A program made the position numbers and the translations under genes. Shown piece after piece: positions 17,544 to 24,261 of a stretch of DNA of 34,668 bases. The DNA is from a virus. A model generated the notes under the pieces. That model made no database searches and was not told the DNA's origin. It was given only the letters and a program-made list of their open reading frames with translations. Position 1 is the stretch's first letter. Every line of letters begins with the position of its first letter. The DNA is taken from IMG/VR virus record IMGVR_UViG_3300020404_000089, positions 1 to 34,668 of that record, one strand, 5' to 3'.

Positions 17544-18611
17544 TTATAACTCCGCATCAAATTTTCCACGACCAGACATCAAATTATAGGTGTTGGTGTG
17601 GTTGCCTCGAATTAAGCAAGCTGTCTTATCTGCACCTACCAAAATCCACCCATTAGAAAGTGTTGAGCCGTAATAAGTAGTGGCATTTCCTGTGTTTGAA
17701 CCCCAAGCACTTGCTGTCATTGCTGGCGCTGCCCTCATAGTTATAGGAAAACAAAGAGGTGTGTAGTAATAAGGGTTACTGCCAGTTGAACCTGAACTAA
17801 AATAATAGTCCATAGATTGATAATACCTCTGACACTTGCGTAACGTAGTTCCGTAATTCTCATGCTCAAATGGTGTAGCTGTATCTCCGACCTCAAGCTG
17901 GACACCTGTGATGTAAAACTCATTGCTTGTGCTGTCTACTACATTAACTTGACCAACAGCACGATTTGCATCTGTGTTATGCCAAGTATTTGGTGTTAGT
18001 GTTCCACCAGAATATGTTGAGCCAGCCATTAGCCACCAATTAATAGTAAACCCAAGAGTATTGTCGTTTGTTATAGCCGTTGTTTGATAACCGCTAAAAG
18101 TTAAAGTAACTTTTTGCCAAGTATTTGCTGATGCTATTGTGTACGCTTGTGAGTTTTCATAACCCGCATCTACATGGGTTAACTCTACAATATGTGTTCC
18201 TGTTTTAGGAGACCTAACCCAGAATTGAAGTGTCAAAGACTCTGCACTTGATGTTCCATATTTAAGCTGCTGTAAATTTTGACCTTCAAACCTTTGTATC
18301 AGAAGATGGTAATCTCCTGCGGCTACTGAAGTGTCGGCAGTCGTTACATCTAATTTTGCAGAATAGGAAAACCCTTGCTCAGATGGGACTGTTGTTGACT
18401 GGCTGTAGGTAAATAGCTGTGCGCCATCACCAGCACATAAAAAGCGGTCAACTCCATAGCTGTTACGAACACCAGTCTGAGTTCCCCGCTGTGCCACCTG
18501 CATTGCACCATTGATTATAAGATTTCTGCTAGACAGAACTTGGTCAGTCACCTTTGGTACAGTGACTGCTTCGCTTGCAATCTGGTTAGTGCCAATAGTG
18601 CTAAGTGCCAT
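17544..18611 (-). CDS. LIINGAM-family tail fibre, 355 aa (copy 2)
   Basis: This is a paralogue of the 335-residue fibre. A short N-terminal helix (LSTIGTNQIASEAVTVPKVT) leads to SSRNLIINGAMQVAQRGTQ. The beta-sandwich has SLTLQFWVRSPKTGTH, NTWQKVTLTFSGYQ and QLEVGDTATPFEHENYGTTL followed by RKCQRYYQSM. The C-terminal ~85 residues (ITMRAAPAMTASAWG to LMSGRGKFDAEL) are the tip. The two copies share the domain order but the intervening sequence is diverged. The N-terminal helix probably anchors it to another fibre. A glycan-binding role is inferred from the family. Confidence 0.75.
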   Translation of the reverse strand: MALSTIGTNQIASEAVTVPKVTDQVLSSRNLIINGAMQVAQRGTQTGVRNSYGVDRFLCAGDGAQLFTYSQSTTVPSEQGFSYSAKLDVTTADTSVAAGDYHLLIQRFEGQNLQQLKYGTSSAESLTLQFWVRSPKTGTHIVELTHVDAGYENSQAYTIASANTWQKVTLTFSGYQTTAITNDNTLGFTINWWLMAGSTYSGGTLTPNTWHNTDANRAVGQVNVVDSTSNEFYITGVQLEVGDTATPFEHENYGTTLRKCQRYYQSMDYYFSSGSTGSNPYYYTPLCFPITMRAAPAMTASAWGSNTGNATTYYGSTLSNGWILVGADKTACLIRGNHTNTYNLMSGRGKFDAEL

Positions 18612-18946
18612 TATGTAATCTCCAGCACACTCAAAACTGCATCACAGCAGTTAGCCTGTGACCCATAAACTTTTAATACGTCAGTGGCATTCATAACAAT
18701 TTTCTGAGGACCTCCGACTGCCACCAGAGACGATCCAACAGGCACAATTGCATCTTTAACTACATGAGTAATAGTGCTTCCACCATCCAGTAGCTCGACT
18801 GTAACCGTAATTGAGACTGTCAATATGTTAGCAATGTTAAGGCCAATGATTGTCGTCTCTGTAGAACTTGGACAAGTATACAAGGTAGCTTTGCTTGATG
18901 ACGTATCAATATTTTGCGCCGTGAATGTTTTAAATGCGTTTGCCAT
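18611..18946 (-). CDS. Small beta-sandwich virion protein, 111 aa
   Basis: The sequence alternates hydrophobic and polar strands: TLYTCPSSTETTIIGLNIAN, VSITVTVELLDGG, HVVKDAIVPVGSSLVAVGG and VMNATDVLKVYGS. This pattern is typical of a single beta-sandwich domain. It resembles the 90-residue protein at 24818-25090, which also has a GxTxLxxxxV core, and proteins of this type in cyanophage and pelagic phage tails. It probably belongs to the virion surface or a fibre base. No catalytic residue is visible. One-base overlap with the next fibre. Confidence 0.6.
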   Translation of the reverse strand: MANAFKTFTAQNIDTSSSKATLYTCPSSTETTIIGLNIANILTVSITVTVELLDGGSTITHVVKDAIVPVGSSLVAVGGPQKIVMNATDVLKVYGSQANCCDAVLSVLEIT

Positions 18947-18950
18947 TTTC

Positions 18951-19322
18951 CTATCCTAACGCTATCGCAAATGCCAGCGAGTTATCTGTGAAATTAACAG
19001 GACTGCCAGTTGCATCGTTAAATATCATCTTTTCTGCTGGCAACGTACAAAATATTGTTCTAGTGCCAGACGACCAACTAACAGCGTTATCTGAGTTACT
19101 GGACTGCAATATAGTGGTACGAGCAAGAGTCGTCCCAGATAAAGTAAAAGTACCAATACCTGTCTCAAAATCAGTGCCGTCAGTACAAGTGTAATAGGTT
19201 GTGTTACCATCACCCACTTGGCTAAAAGGCTCAAAACCAGTCAAAGCACCAGCTAACGTATATGTGCCAGTGCCTGTGGTTGTGGTCGTCTCTTTGACGC
19301 GATCTTTAAGTACAAGAGTCAT
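18951..19322 (-). CDS. Tail fibre protein (DRVKETTTTTGTG family), 123 aa
   Basis: The N terminus reads LKDRVKETTTTTGTGTYTLA, followed by VGDGNTTYYTCTDGTDFETG and GTFTLSGTTLARTTI, with TIFCTLPAEKMIF near the end. This whole pattern is a widespread small fibre or tail protein of marine phages, probably a single beta domain that trimerises. Host recognition has not been shown for it. It overlaps the 350-residue protein start/stop by one base, implying co-translation. Confidence 0.7.
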   Translation of the reverse strand: MTLVLKDRVKETTTTTGTGTYTLAGALTGFEPFSQVGDGNTTYYTCTDGTDFETGIGTFTLSGTTLARTTILQSSNSDNAVSWSSGTRTIFCTLPAEKMIFNDATGSPVNFTDNSLAFAIALG

Positions 19323-20374
19323 TACTTCAACTCTATTGACAGGTTCCCTGCGTTAATACGGAATATGTCGCCAACTGCTATTGTCTTACTTGCATCCAAT
19401 GTACCAACAAACAAAATGTTGGAACCATCAAAGGTCAACAGAACATTGTCTGAAATTGACACAGCAGTATCCAGAACAATACTGGTTTGACTATTCACTG
19501 TGGCTACTCGCACAACACCACTGATTCCGGTTCCGGTAACAACATCGCCTACAACGATTGTCCCGTTGTTCGCATCAACCGTCACATTAGCCGATGAACT
19601 AACTGCGCCATTGACCGTTGCTGTAGCAATATTTTTGTCTGCGACAAAGGCCGTAGTAACGGTGTAAGTAGAGGCCGTTCCAGCGGCTGCTGCAAACTCA
19701 ATGTTGTTGTCGTTTATCACTCGCTGAGTGTCACAAACAACAACGTCTGATACGCTATGCGCGGCGGCAGTTGTGCTCGATGTTCCTCGTGTGCCGCCTG
19801 TTAGAGTGTTTGTGCCATCAAAGTTTAGCGCTACATTATCACTAATTGAAACTGCGGAACTCAAAACAATGTTGTTTTGGTTTGTGACAGTAGCCACTCT
19901 GACTGTGCCAGATATGCCTGTGCCAGTAACAACCATACCAACAGTGATGGTGCCGCTGTTTCCATCAACCGCTACGTTAGCTGATGAGCTAACTGCACCG
20001 TTTGTATTTGCGGTGGCCGTGCCATCCTTACCTGTGTAAGTAATGATCTCATCACCGATAACGACAGCCCCGGATGATGGAAACGCTTCTGCGTCTGTCA
20101 GTATCACTTCTGTTGCGCTGTTAGTCAAAGCAACCGCTACGGTTGTTGTTGACTGTTTCCAGTTGGCTGCGGTGACTTGTTGCCTTGTATAGTTGGCATC
20201 GTCTGTGTCCACTTGTACTTCTGTTACATCTCCAGCCTCCGCGTTTGTCACGGCGGTTGCTAGGCCAACATAAATATCGTTGTTTGGCGTAGCAAAAGAG
20301 AGCGAGTTGTTCTTAAATATGAAGTCAAGAACCCTTCTCTCTAGGTAATTGGTTGCTGCGTTTGATGTTGCCAT
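19322..20374 (-). CDS. Modular fibre-type protein with duplicated 63-residue cassette, 350 aa
   Basis: The N terminus (NAATNYLERRVLDFIFKNNS followed by DIYVGLATAVTNAEAGDV) is a common start of marine phage tail proteins. At 90-118 a beta module opens (VILTDAEAFPSSGAVVIGDE, then IITYTGKDGT). It continues only after residue 188 with TLTGGTRGTSSTTAAAHS. The residues between (about 125-187) form a cassette, NGAVSSSANVAVDGN to LNFDG. The cassette recurs at 255-317 with about 49 of 63 residues identical by eye, 130 residues further on. The C terminus (VGTLDASKTIAVGDIFRINA) closes the fold. The cassette looks like a beta domain inserted twice in the same scaffold. A fibre or adsorption role is inferred. 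Confidence 0.7.
   Translation of the reverse strand: MATSNAATNYLERRVLDFIFKNNSLSFATPNNDIYVGLATAVTNAEAGDVTEVQVDTDDANYTRQQVTAANWKQSTTTVAVALTNSATEVILTDAEAFPSSGAVVIGDEIITYTGKDGTATANTNGAVSSSANVAVDGNSGTITVGMVVTGTGISGTVRVATVTNQNNIVLSSAVSISDNVALNFDGTNTLTGGTRGTSSTTAAAHSVSDVVVCDTQRVINDNNIEFAAAAGTASTYTVTTAFVADKNIATATVNGAVSSSANVTVDANNGTIVVGDVVTGTGISGVVRVATVNSQTSIVLDTAVSISDNVLLTFDGSNILFVGTLDASKTIAVGDIFRINAGNLSIELK
19424..19612 (-). repeat. Duplicated 63-codon cassette, copy B
   Basis: Codons 255-317 of the 350-residue fibre-type protein. They match codons 125-187 (copy A) in about 49 of 63 residues by eye, without gaps, and the DNA is also clearly similar. The start-to-start distance is 390 bases. The shared core is VVTGTGISG and AVSISDNV. 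Confidence 0.85.
19814..20002 (-). repeat. Duplicated 63-codon cassette, copy A
   Basis: Codons 125-187 of the same protein. Copy A interrupts a beta module that is uninterrupted in the hub-like protein at 7540-9711 (there ELILVGGISGNDLTGCTRG; here ITYTGKDGT, cassette, TLTGGTRGTSS). This indicates insertion rather than simple tandem growth. Confidence 0.8.
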
Positions 20375-20389
20375 CGTTCTTACTCCTGT

Positions 20390-21037
20390 TTAAGTGCGTG
20401 GCCTATCAGGTAGACCTCTCCTGTAGGCATCGCTATTCTCTCTAGCTTCAGCCAAATCCTTCAAGCGTTGTACTTCTTGCATGAACCTTTGCTCATATAG
20501 TTGCATCATATCTGCTTCGCCTTTCATATAAGTATACGCTTCTACAAGTGAACCGTAAAGAAGGGCATTCGGGGCATTAGTACTGAGCCAAGTATTACCT
20601 GTACCTGCTCCAGCCGTAATACTGGCTGGCCTATAGTAATAATGAAGCTCCACGGTATACGCTTGATCTGGTGTAGGACCCACAATAAAATTGTCTACAT
20701 CAAAAACGCCATAGTATTTTGGGACAGCATTACTGCCCATAGCTATAGAATATTCCTGAATAAAGTTTACGTCTTTAAATTTTAAAAACTCTTTATAATT
20801 AGCTGTTGTAATTTGAAAAGAAAAAGGTGCTAAATAATCGGTAGGCACATTTAGATAAGGATCACTAACTGTAAGTTGTGATGTAGCATTCTTTCTAAAT
20901 AGTTCTAGATCAACTAGTGTAAAGATACGGTCTTCCGCGCCACGAATAAACACAGGCAAATTAGTTACAAAAGAAGTTTCTTCATTCTCTGTAAAGTTCT
21001 TTATCGCGTCTTGTAGCTCTGTGTATGTAAACGACAT
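20390..21037 (-). CDS. Head-tail adaptor-like protein, 215 aa
   Basis: The protein begins MSFTYTELQDAIKNFTENEE with LPVFIRGAEDRIFTLVDLEL, a helical N terminus. It has YLNVPTDYLAPFSFQITTAN, VDNFIVGPTPDQAYTVELHY with a YYRPASI continuation, and a C-terminal helical part (LYGSLVEAYTYMKGEADMMQ, YEQRFMQEVQRL). The order (helical start, beta middle with GPTPD and ELHYYYRP, helical end) is that of the phage adaptor/connector family (SU10-type adaptor, related in role to P22 gp4 or T7 gp11). It probably binds the portal and hub ring. A second, differently arranged candidate lies at 22276-22941. Confidence 0.65.
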   Translation of the reverse strand: MSFTYTELQDAIKNFTENEETSFVTNLPVFIRGAEDRIFTLVDLELFRKNATSQLTVSDPYLNVPTDYLAPFSFQITTANYKEFLKFKDVNFIQEYSIAMGSNAVPKYYGVFDVDNFIVGPTPDQAYTVELHYYYRPASITAGAGTGNTWLSTNAPNALLYGSLVEAYTYMKGEADMMQLYEQRFMQEVQRLKDLAEARENSDAYRRGLPDRPRT

Positions 21038-21049
21038 GTCACTTGCTCA

Positions 21050-21700
21050 CTATACTATTGTTATATTGCCGACCATACCGCTATGATTAGTGCACTGATA
21101 CACTAGAGATGTATCACTTGGTTCATGCGGGACAATAAACTGCGTTAATCCGGTGGTAGAATTGTAGTTGTCTGTCACTCCTGTTGTAAAAGCAGATCCG
21201 CCATTGGATGTCCTAATTTGCAAAGGGTGGCTTGATACATTGGCTGTATTGTCAATCAGATATGTATGCCCCTTATAAAAGGTAAAGTTTGGGTTGTTAC
21301 CTGAAGTTGCTCCAGGGCCAGTAAATGTGTATGCGGTAGAGCCGTTCACACCAGCGGTGTATTTGGTTACAGGGCCGCTTGCCTCATCATTTAAACGTAC
21401 CCAAGCTCCGCCGTGGGCAAAGTACATTCCTCCAGTTGCATGAACATGAGCAATCGCTCCATGATACGTTGATGCGCTAGGCAAGTCACTCAAAGCTGCG
21501 TAATAGAAAACAATCTTATTTGCGCCTTGACTAACGTCAAGAACACCGTTTGTGTCGATAATATCCGTAAGCGTGGTTCCATTACCTAACGCACTGTATA
21601 TCTCATCGAAGTTATCGTTTATCTTGTCCGCACCTGCACGAAGGGTATCACCCGTTCCATCATTAGCTGATGTTCCAATTCCTACTGCCTGTTTTGCCAT
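21050..21700 (-). CDS. Virion protein with cupredoxin-like C-terminal domain, 216 aa
   Basis: The N terminus (VGIGTSANDGTGDTLRAGAD followed by KINDNFDEIYSALGNGTTL) is a common attachment segment of marine phage tail proteins. A beta part follows (about 55-105). The C-terminal ~95 residues are cupredoxin-like: YTFTGPGATSGNNPNFTFYK, GHTYLIDNT, then HPLQIR with H158, and a C-terminal VYQCTNHSGMVGNI with C203, H206 and M209. One His, then Cys-x2-His-x2-Met, is the order of type 1 copper ligands in plastocyanin and related proteins, though the His-Met spacing is shorter. I recall related domains in cyanophage tail proteins. Whether it binds copper is unknown. Confidence 0.7.
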   Translation of the reverse strand: MAKQAVGIGTSANDGTGDTLRAGADKINDNFDEIYSALGNGTTLTDIIDTNGVLDVSQGANKIVFYYAALSDLPSASTYHGAIAHVHATGGMYFAHGGAWVRLNDEASGPVTKYTAGVNGSTAYTFTGPGATSGNNPNFTFYKGHTYLIDNTANVSSHPLQIRTSNGGSAFTTGVTDNYNSTTGLTQFIVPHEPSDTSLVYQCTNHSGMVGNITIV

Positions 21701-22276
21701 TTAAGCCTCGTCAAAAGTCTTGCTTGCCGAATCGAATGTAACACTTATCGAATCAAAGGTCGATGCTGATGTTGTTGATGCTACGCCAGCAGCAGCGGTC
21801 ACAACGCCACCACCACCTCTTATGCCACCAGTGGTCGCCGTTTCGCCAGTAATTGTAATTGTATACGAGTTGGCATCAACAACAGTAATTGTATACCCCG
21901 CAGCTTTTTCCAGAGCGGTTGTTGAAAAACCGTCAAATGCTTGTGTTTTACGGAAAATAACAACATTGGATGTGCTTCGACTATGAGACGGTTCAAACAC
22001 GGTAATCACAGAAGAACCCGCGCTACCTGACTGAAAAGGATTCATTATCAGTAGAATTTGTCCTGCTACCTCGGTAACTGTGTCTGGTCGTGGATCACGA
22101 AGAGCCTGAAGGTCTGCTATCACTCTTCTTGGTTCTAGTTGAGGATGCTTCTCTTCATACTCATCCTCTCCAACAAGCAATCCGTTCCATTCTTTCCGCA
22201 TATTTCGCAGGCGGTATCGAAAACCAGAACGATCTGATATTCCGTATGCATCTTTACCGACTGCAAATCTAGCCAT
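21701..22276 (-). CDS. Connector-region virion protein, 191 aa
   Basis: The N terminus (FAVGKDAYGISDRSGFRYRL, then MRKEWNGLLVGEDEYEEKHP) is charged and aromatic; I recall it as the start of a conserved protein of marine phage head-tail regions. Around residue 80 it becomes Ser/Thr/Val-rich beta (SSVITVFEPSHSRSTSNVVI and GYTITVVDANSYTITITGE). The C terminus is Gly/Ser-rich (GGIRGGGGVVTAAAG). A neck or tail-surface component is inferred from position between two adaptor-like genes. Function not known. It abuts the next gene directly and overlaps the previous one by one base. Confidence 0.6.
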   Translation of the reverse strand: MARFAVGKDAYGISDRSGFRYRLRNMRKEWNGLLVGEDEYEEKHPQLEPRRVIADLQALRDPRPDTVTEVAGQILLIMNPFQSGSAGSSVITVFEPSHSRSTSNVVIFRKTQAFDGFSTTALEKAAGYTITVVDANSYTITITGETATTGGIRGGGGVVTAAAGVASTTSASTFDSISVTFDSASKTFDEA

Positions 22277-22941
22277 TACACCCTCAGATATTGAATATCA
22301 GGCTGAAGTTTTAAAGAAACCCTATCCTCGTCCTCATCCGCTGCGCGTTGAAATTCTTCTTCATACAACGTTTTTAAAAGCTGCACACGTTCTGGAGCTT
22401 TTTTTAGTGCAATATAATAAGCCATACCAGCCGCTGCACATGGAAGAAAACGAAAAGGTAATTCCATTGTGTTTACTAAAGTATCCGCATCTTCTATGCG
22501 TCTTACATAGTAGTAAACAAGTTGATCAGTGCTGTTTTCTGGTGTAGGCCATAACGTTATTTCAGGCGAGATCTGTCTATTGAAGAAATATTGAGAAGGT
22601 CTACCCTCTGTAGTTTTTGAGGGCTGAGATAAATAGTTGCTTCTACTGATCTTACTCACTGTAAAGTCTGTGTTACTTCTTCTAAGTACAACCTCTAAGA
22701 GGTCTACAACATCAGCACCCAGTGTAACTGTAGCTTGACCAGACGTTAACGTAGTTGTGGCTTGACGAACAGTCCAAAGATTAACTCCTCTATTCGCCCA
22801 ATCAGCGAACATCAAGTTCATAGAACGCCTAGCTGTTCTCGCATCGTATCCGGTGCGGACTTCAAGTCCGCACCTTTCATACGCTTCTTCAATGATCTCA
22901 GCTACGTCAAGATCAAAATCTCTTGAATTTGAGGTTGCCAT
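22276..22941 (-). CDS. Head-tail connector/adaptor-like protein, 221 aa
   Basis: The N-terminal helix DLDVAEIIEEAYERCGLEVR, then DARTARRSMNLMFADWANRG and NLWTVRQATTTLTSGQATVT, is a pattern associated with P22 gp4-like or T7 gp11-like connector proteins. It has PSQYFFNRQISPEITLWPTP and QLVYYYVRRIEDADTLVNTM, and a C-terminal helix. Length (221) is close to known connectors. It probably assembles on the portal ring after packaging. With the 215-residue protein it makes two adaptor-like genes; one may replace the other or they may form successive rings. Confidence 0.65.
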   Translation of the reverse strand: MATSNSRDFDLDVAEIIEEAYERCGLEVRTGYDARTARRSMNLMFADWANRGVNLWTVRQATTTLTSGQATVTLGADVVDLLEVVLRRSNTDFTVSKISRSNYLSQPSKTTEGRPSQYFFNRQISPEITLWPTPENSTDQLVYYYVRRIEDADTLVNTMELPFRFLPCAAAGMAYYIALKKAPERVQLLKTLYEEEFQRAADEDEDRVSLKLQPDIQYLRV

Positions 22942-23130
22942 TTATCTAGCCCTTGTTCTCCCGCCTTTACGCATCTTTTTGACGCTACCGCCACCTTTCA
23001 TACGCCGCATCTTTTTGATGCTACCGCCGCCTCGCATCTTTTTAAGGCTACCGCCACCCTTCATTTTTTTGATGCTACCGCCACCCTTCAAGCCGATACG
23101 CTTTTTCATTTTCTTTTTTGACCCTGCCAT
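22942..23130 (-). CDS. Highly basic micro-protein of KGGGSIKKM repeats, 62 aa
   Basis: Nearly the whole protein is Lys, Arg, Gly, Ser and Met. Four copies of (K/R)GGGS(I/L/V)KKM lie at residues 15-23, 24-32, 33-41 and 45-53, with a basic lead (MAGSKKKMKKR) and tail (RKGGRTRAR). There is almost no acidic residue, so the net charge is strongly positive. The start at 23130 has AGGAGA upstream and overlaps the end of the preceding gene by 25 bases. Flexible Gly-Ser linkers with KKM clamps would suit binding of nucleic acid or of an acidic surface. Small basic Gly-rich proteins are common in marine phages, but their role is not established to my knowledge. Confidence 0.65.
   Translation of the reverse strand: MAGSKKKMKKRIGLKGGGSIKKMKGGGSLKKMRGGGSIKKMRRMKGGGSVKKMRKGGRTRAR
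22972..23088 (-). repeat. Imperfect 27-base tandem repeats coding for KGGGSxKKM
   Basis: Three adjacent 27-base units and a fourth separated by an extra 9 bases (codons R-R-M) code for the four KGGGSxKKM copies. Units differ by a few bases, mostly synonymous or conservative, so the peptide is kept while the DNA drifts. Confidence 0.8.
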
Positions 23131-23666
23131 TTTAGTCTCCTGTAGTATTCCTGGCGTTGATGATAAGATGAAGAGCCACCGTAATATTCTTCACAAGTAT
23201 CGTAATAACCCTTCTCTCTGAGCTGATCTGAAGCCTCTTGTAGCTTTGTTAATCTTTGCAAAAAAACAATAGCATATGGCTCCTCATCAGTCATCTCTAT
23301 TTCATCGTCTAATAAGTCGTTGTCGTCAGACTCAGGATGAAATCCCATAAGAAACATATCTTTAGTGCTATGTTTACCCTTAGATATGCTTTCGTTCATG
23401 TTATCCAAAAACTCATAAAATTCATCAAATTCAAAAAAATCGTGATCTACTAAAATAATAACTTCCTTTGAATCATCCCACTCATCAATTGCTTTGTACA
23501 GCACCTTCCAGCTTTTTGTTTTCTTAAAAATAAAACCTACTTTGTTGTCTCTCCATGCTTTTTTAGCGTATGGACACACAGGTAAACCGTTATAATTATC
23601 ACTTGTTTGTTCAAGAACAGAAGCAGACCAGCGTTTTATTTCTTCAATCACTTCTTTTTCGTTCAT
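23106..23666 (-). CDS. Acidic protein with PVCPYAKKAW motif, 186 aa
   Basis: The product is acidic, in contrast to its neighbours. It has VIEEIKRWSASVLEQT, then NYNGLPVCPYAKKAWRDNKV, GFIFKKTKSWKVLYKAIDEW and EVIILVDHDFFEFDEFYEFL. Later it has GFHPESDDNDLLDDEIEMTD and a Tyr-rich end (CEEYYGGSSSYHQRQEYYRR). I recall the PVCPYAKKA motif in small proteins of marine phages and bacteria (similar in style to the DUF1415 LCPFAK motif), without an established function. A single Cys in a conserved loop could be redox-active or bind metal; this is inference. An acidic protein amid very basic ones could be a partner or inhibitor. Confidence 0.6.
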   Translation of the reverse strand: MNEKEVIEEIKRWSASVLEQTSDNYNGLPVCPYAKKAWRDNKVGFIFKKTKSWKVLYKAIDEWDDSKEVIILVDHDFFEFDEFYEFLDNMNESISKGKHSTKDMFLMGFHPESDDNDLLDDEIEMTDEEPYAIVFLQRLTKLQEASDQLREKGYYDTCEEYYGGSSSYHQRQEYYRRLKWQGQKRK

Positions 23667-23944
23667 TTTTTTGTTCTTCTACGAACAGATTTTACACGCC
23701 TTGGCTTGCCTGCTGGCTGCCCCAAACGTTTCTTTTGAGCAACACGAGAAGACTTTTCTTTTGAAGACATTTCTTTGGTTGTCTTCGGGGTTTTGGATGA
23801 TACCCGCTTTGACGGGCGACAATAAGGGACACCACGCTTTTCTCCTTTTTTACGGCCACATTTTTTGCCCGTGCGAACGTCTTTCCAGTCCTCTTTGAAC
23901 CATCGTTTAAGAGCCAGACCAGATTTTGTCTTTCTAACTGCCAT
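23663..23944 (-). CDS. Lys/Arg-rich protein (LKRWFKEDWKDVRTG family), 93 aa
   Basis: The N-terminal third has TKSGLALKRWFKEDWKDVRT, followed by GKKCGRKKGEKRGVPYCRPS with C29 and C42. The rest is a basic Ser/Thr/Lys tail (SSKTPKTTKEMSSKEKSSRV) ending VRRRTKK. I recall this LKxWFKExWxDxxTGKxCGRKK...YCRP pattern from small basic proteins of marine phages and of large algal viruses, where it is an uncharacterised domain (possibly DUF5872; name not certain). Paired cysteines could bind zinc. The tail resembles a histone tail in composition. DNA binding or condensation is likely from charge alone but untested. ATGA overlap with the next gene. Confidence 0.7.
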   Translation of the reverse strand: MAVRKTKSGLALKRWFKEDWKDVRTGKKCGRKKGEKRGVPYCRPSKRVSSKTPKTTKEMSSKEKSSRVAQKKRLGQPAGKPRRVKSVRRRTKK

Positions 23945-23965
23945 CAGGATTGCTCCACCGCGCCT

Positions 23966-24151
23966 TTAGTTCTTTTTCTTCGCCTCGGCAATACTTTGCC
24001 GCAACCTCTCGCTACCGCCGTGCCCTTGATATTTTTGCCGCGAAATTTCCGCTTCGGTTTGGACGGAGAGTTCATCATTAGAATGTCTTACCTTTGCGTT
24101 TAGTAGAGCGATTCTTTCTTTTAGTCTTCTTACTTTTTCCTCCAGTTCCAT
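23966..24151 (-). CDS. Short coiled-coil protein overlapping its neighbour, 61 aa
   Basis: Residues 1-30 form a clear heptad pattern (MELEEKVRRLKERIALLNAK). The C-terminal half is polar (SRQKYQGHGGSERL and SIAEAKKKN). The start ATG at 24151 is preceded by AGGAG about ten bases upstream, so it is likely translated. Its first 74 bases overlap the end of the 60-residue basic gene in another frame. Such an overlap is longer than the usual one to eight bases here. It could be a small assembly factor; function unknown. Confidence 0.55.
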   Translation of the reverse strand: MELEEKVRRLKERIALLNAKVRHSNDELSVQTEAEISRQKYQGHGGSERLRQSIAEAKKKN

Positions 24152-24260
24152 AATTCGCCGCTCCTACCTTTCGACATTTCGCAATGGCACCTGAAGCATA
24201 TGCACTTGGAAAAACCTTGTATCGAGCTTTTACTTTTTTATAACAAGCGTCTTTGGGCAT
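24078..24260 (-). CDS. Small basic protein (KVKARYKVFPSAYASGAIAK family), 60 aa
   Basis: Start chosen at ATG 24260, not the upstream in-frame ATG at 24326: AGAGGAG sits about six bases before the later ATG, just after the previous stop. The product has CYKKVKARYKVFPSAYASGA, then AKCRKVGAANYGTGG and a basic tail (KSKKTKRKNRSTKRKGKTF). C6 and C29 could pair or bind metal. The motif KVxxRYKVFPSAYASGAxxKCRKxG is one I recall in short proteins of pelagic phages and in giant viruses, without known function. This is one of three basic Cys-containing proteins within 1.2 kb. Confidence 0.7.
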   Translation of the reverse strand: MPKDACYKKVKARYKVFPSAYASGAIAKCRKVGAANYGTGGKSKKTKRKNRSTKRKGKTF

Positions 24261-24261
24261 T

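Noticed and set aside
22972-23088. CRISPR-like array
   Set aside because: The repeats are contiguous 27-base coding units in frame with a Gly-rich protein; there are no unique spacers.
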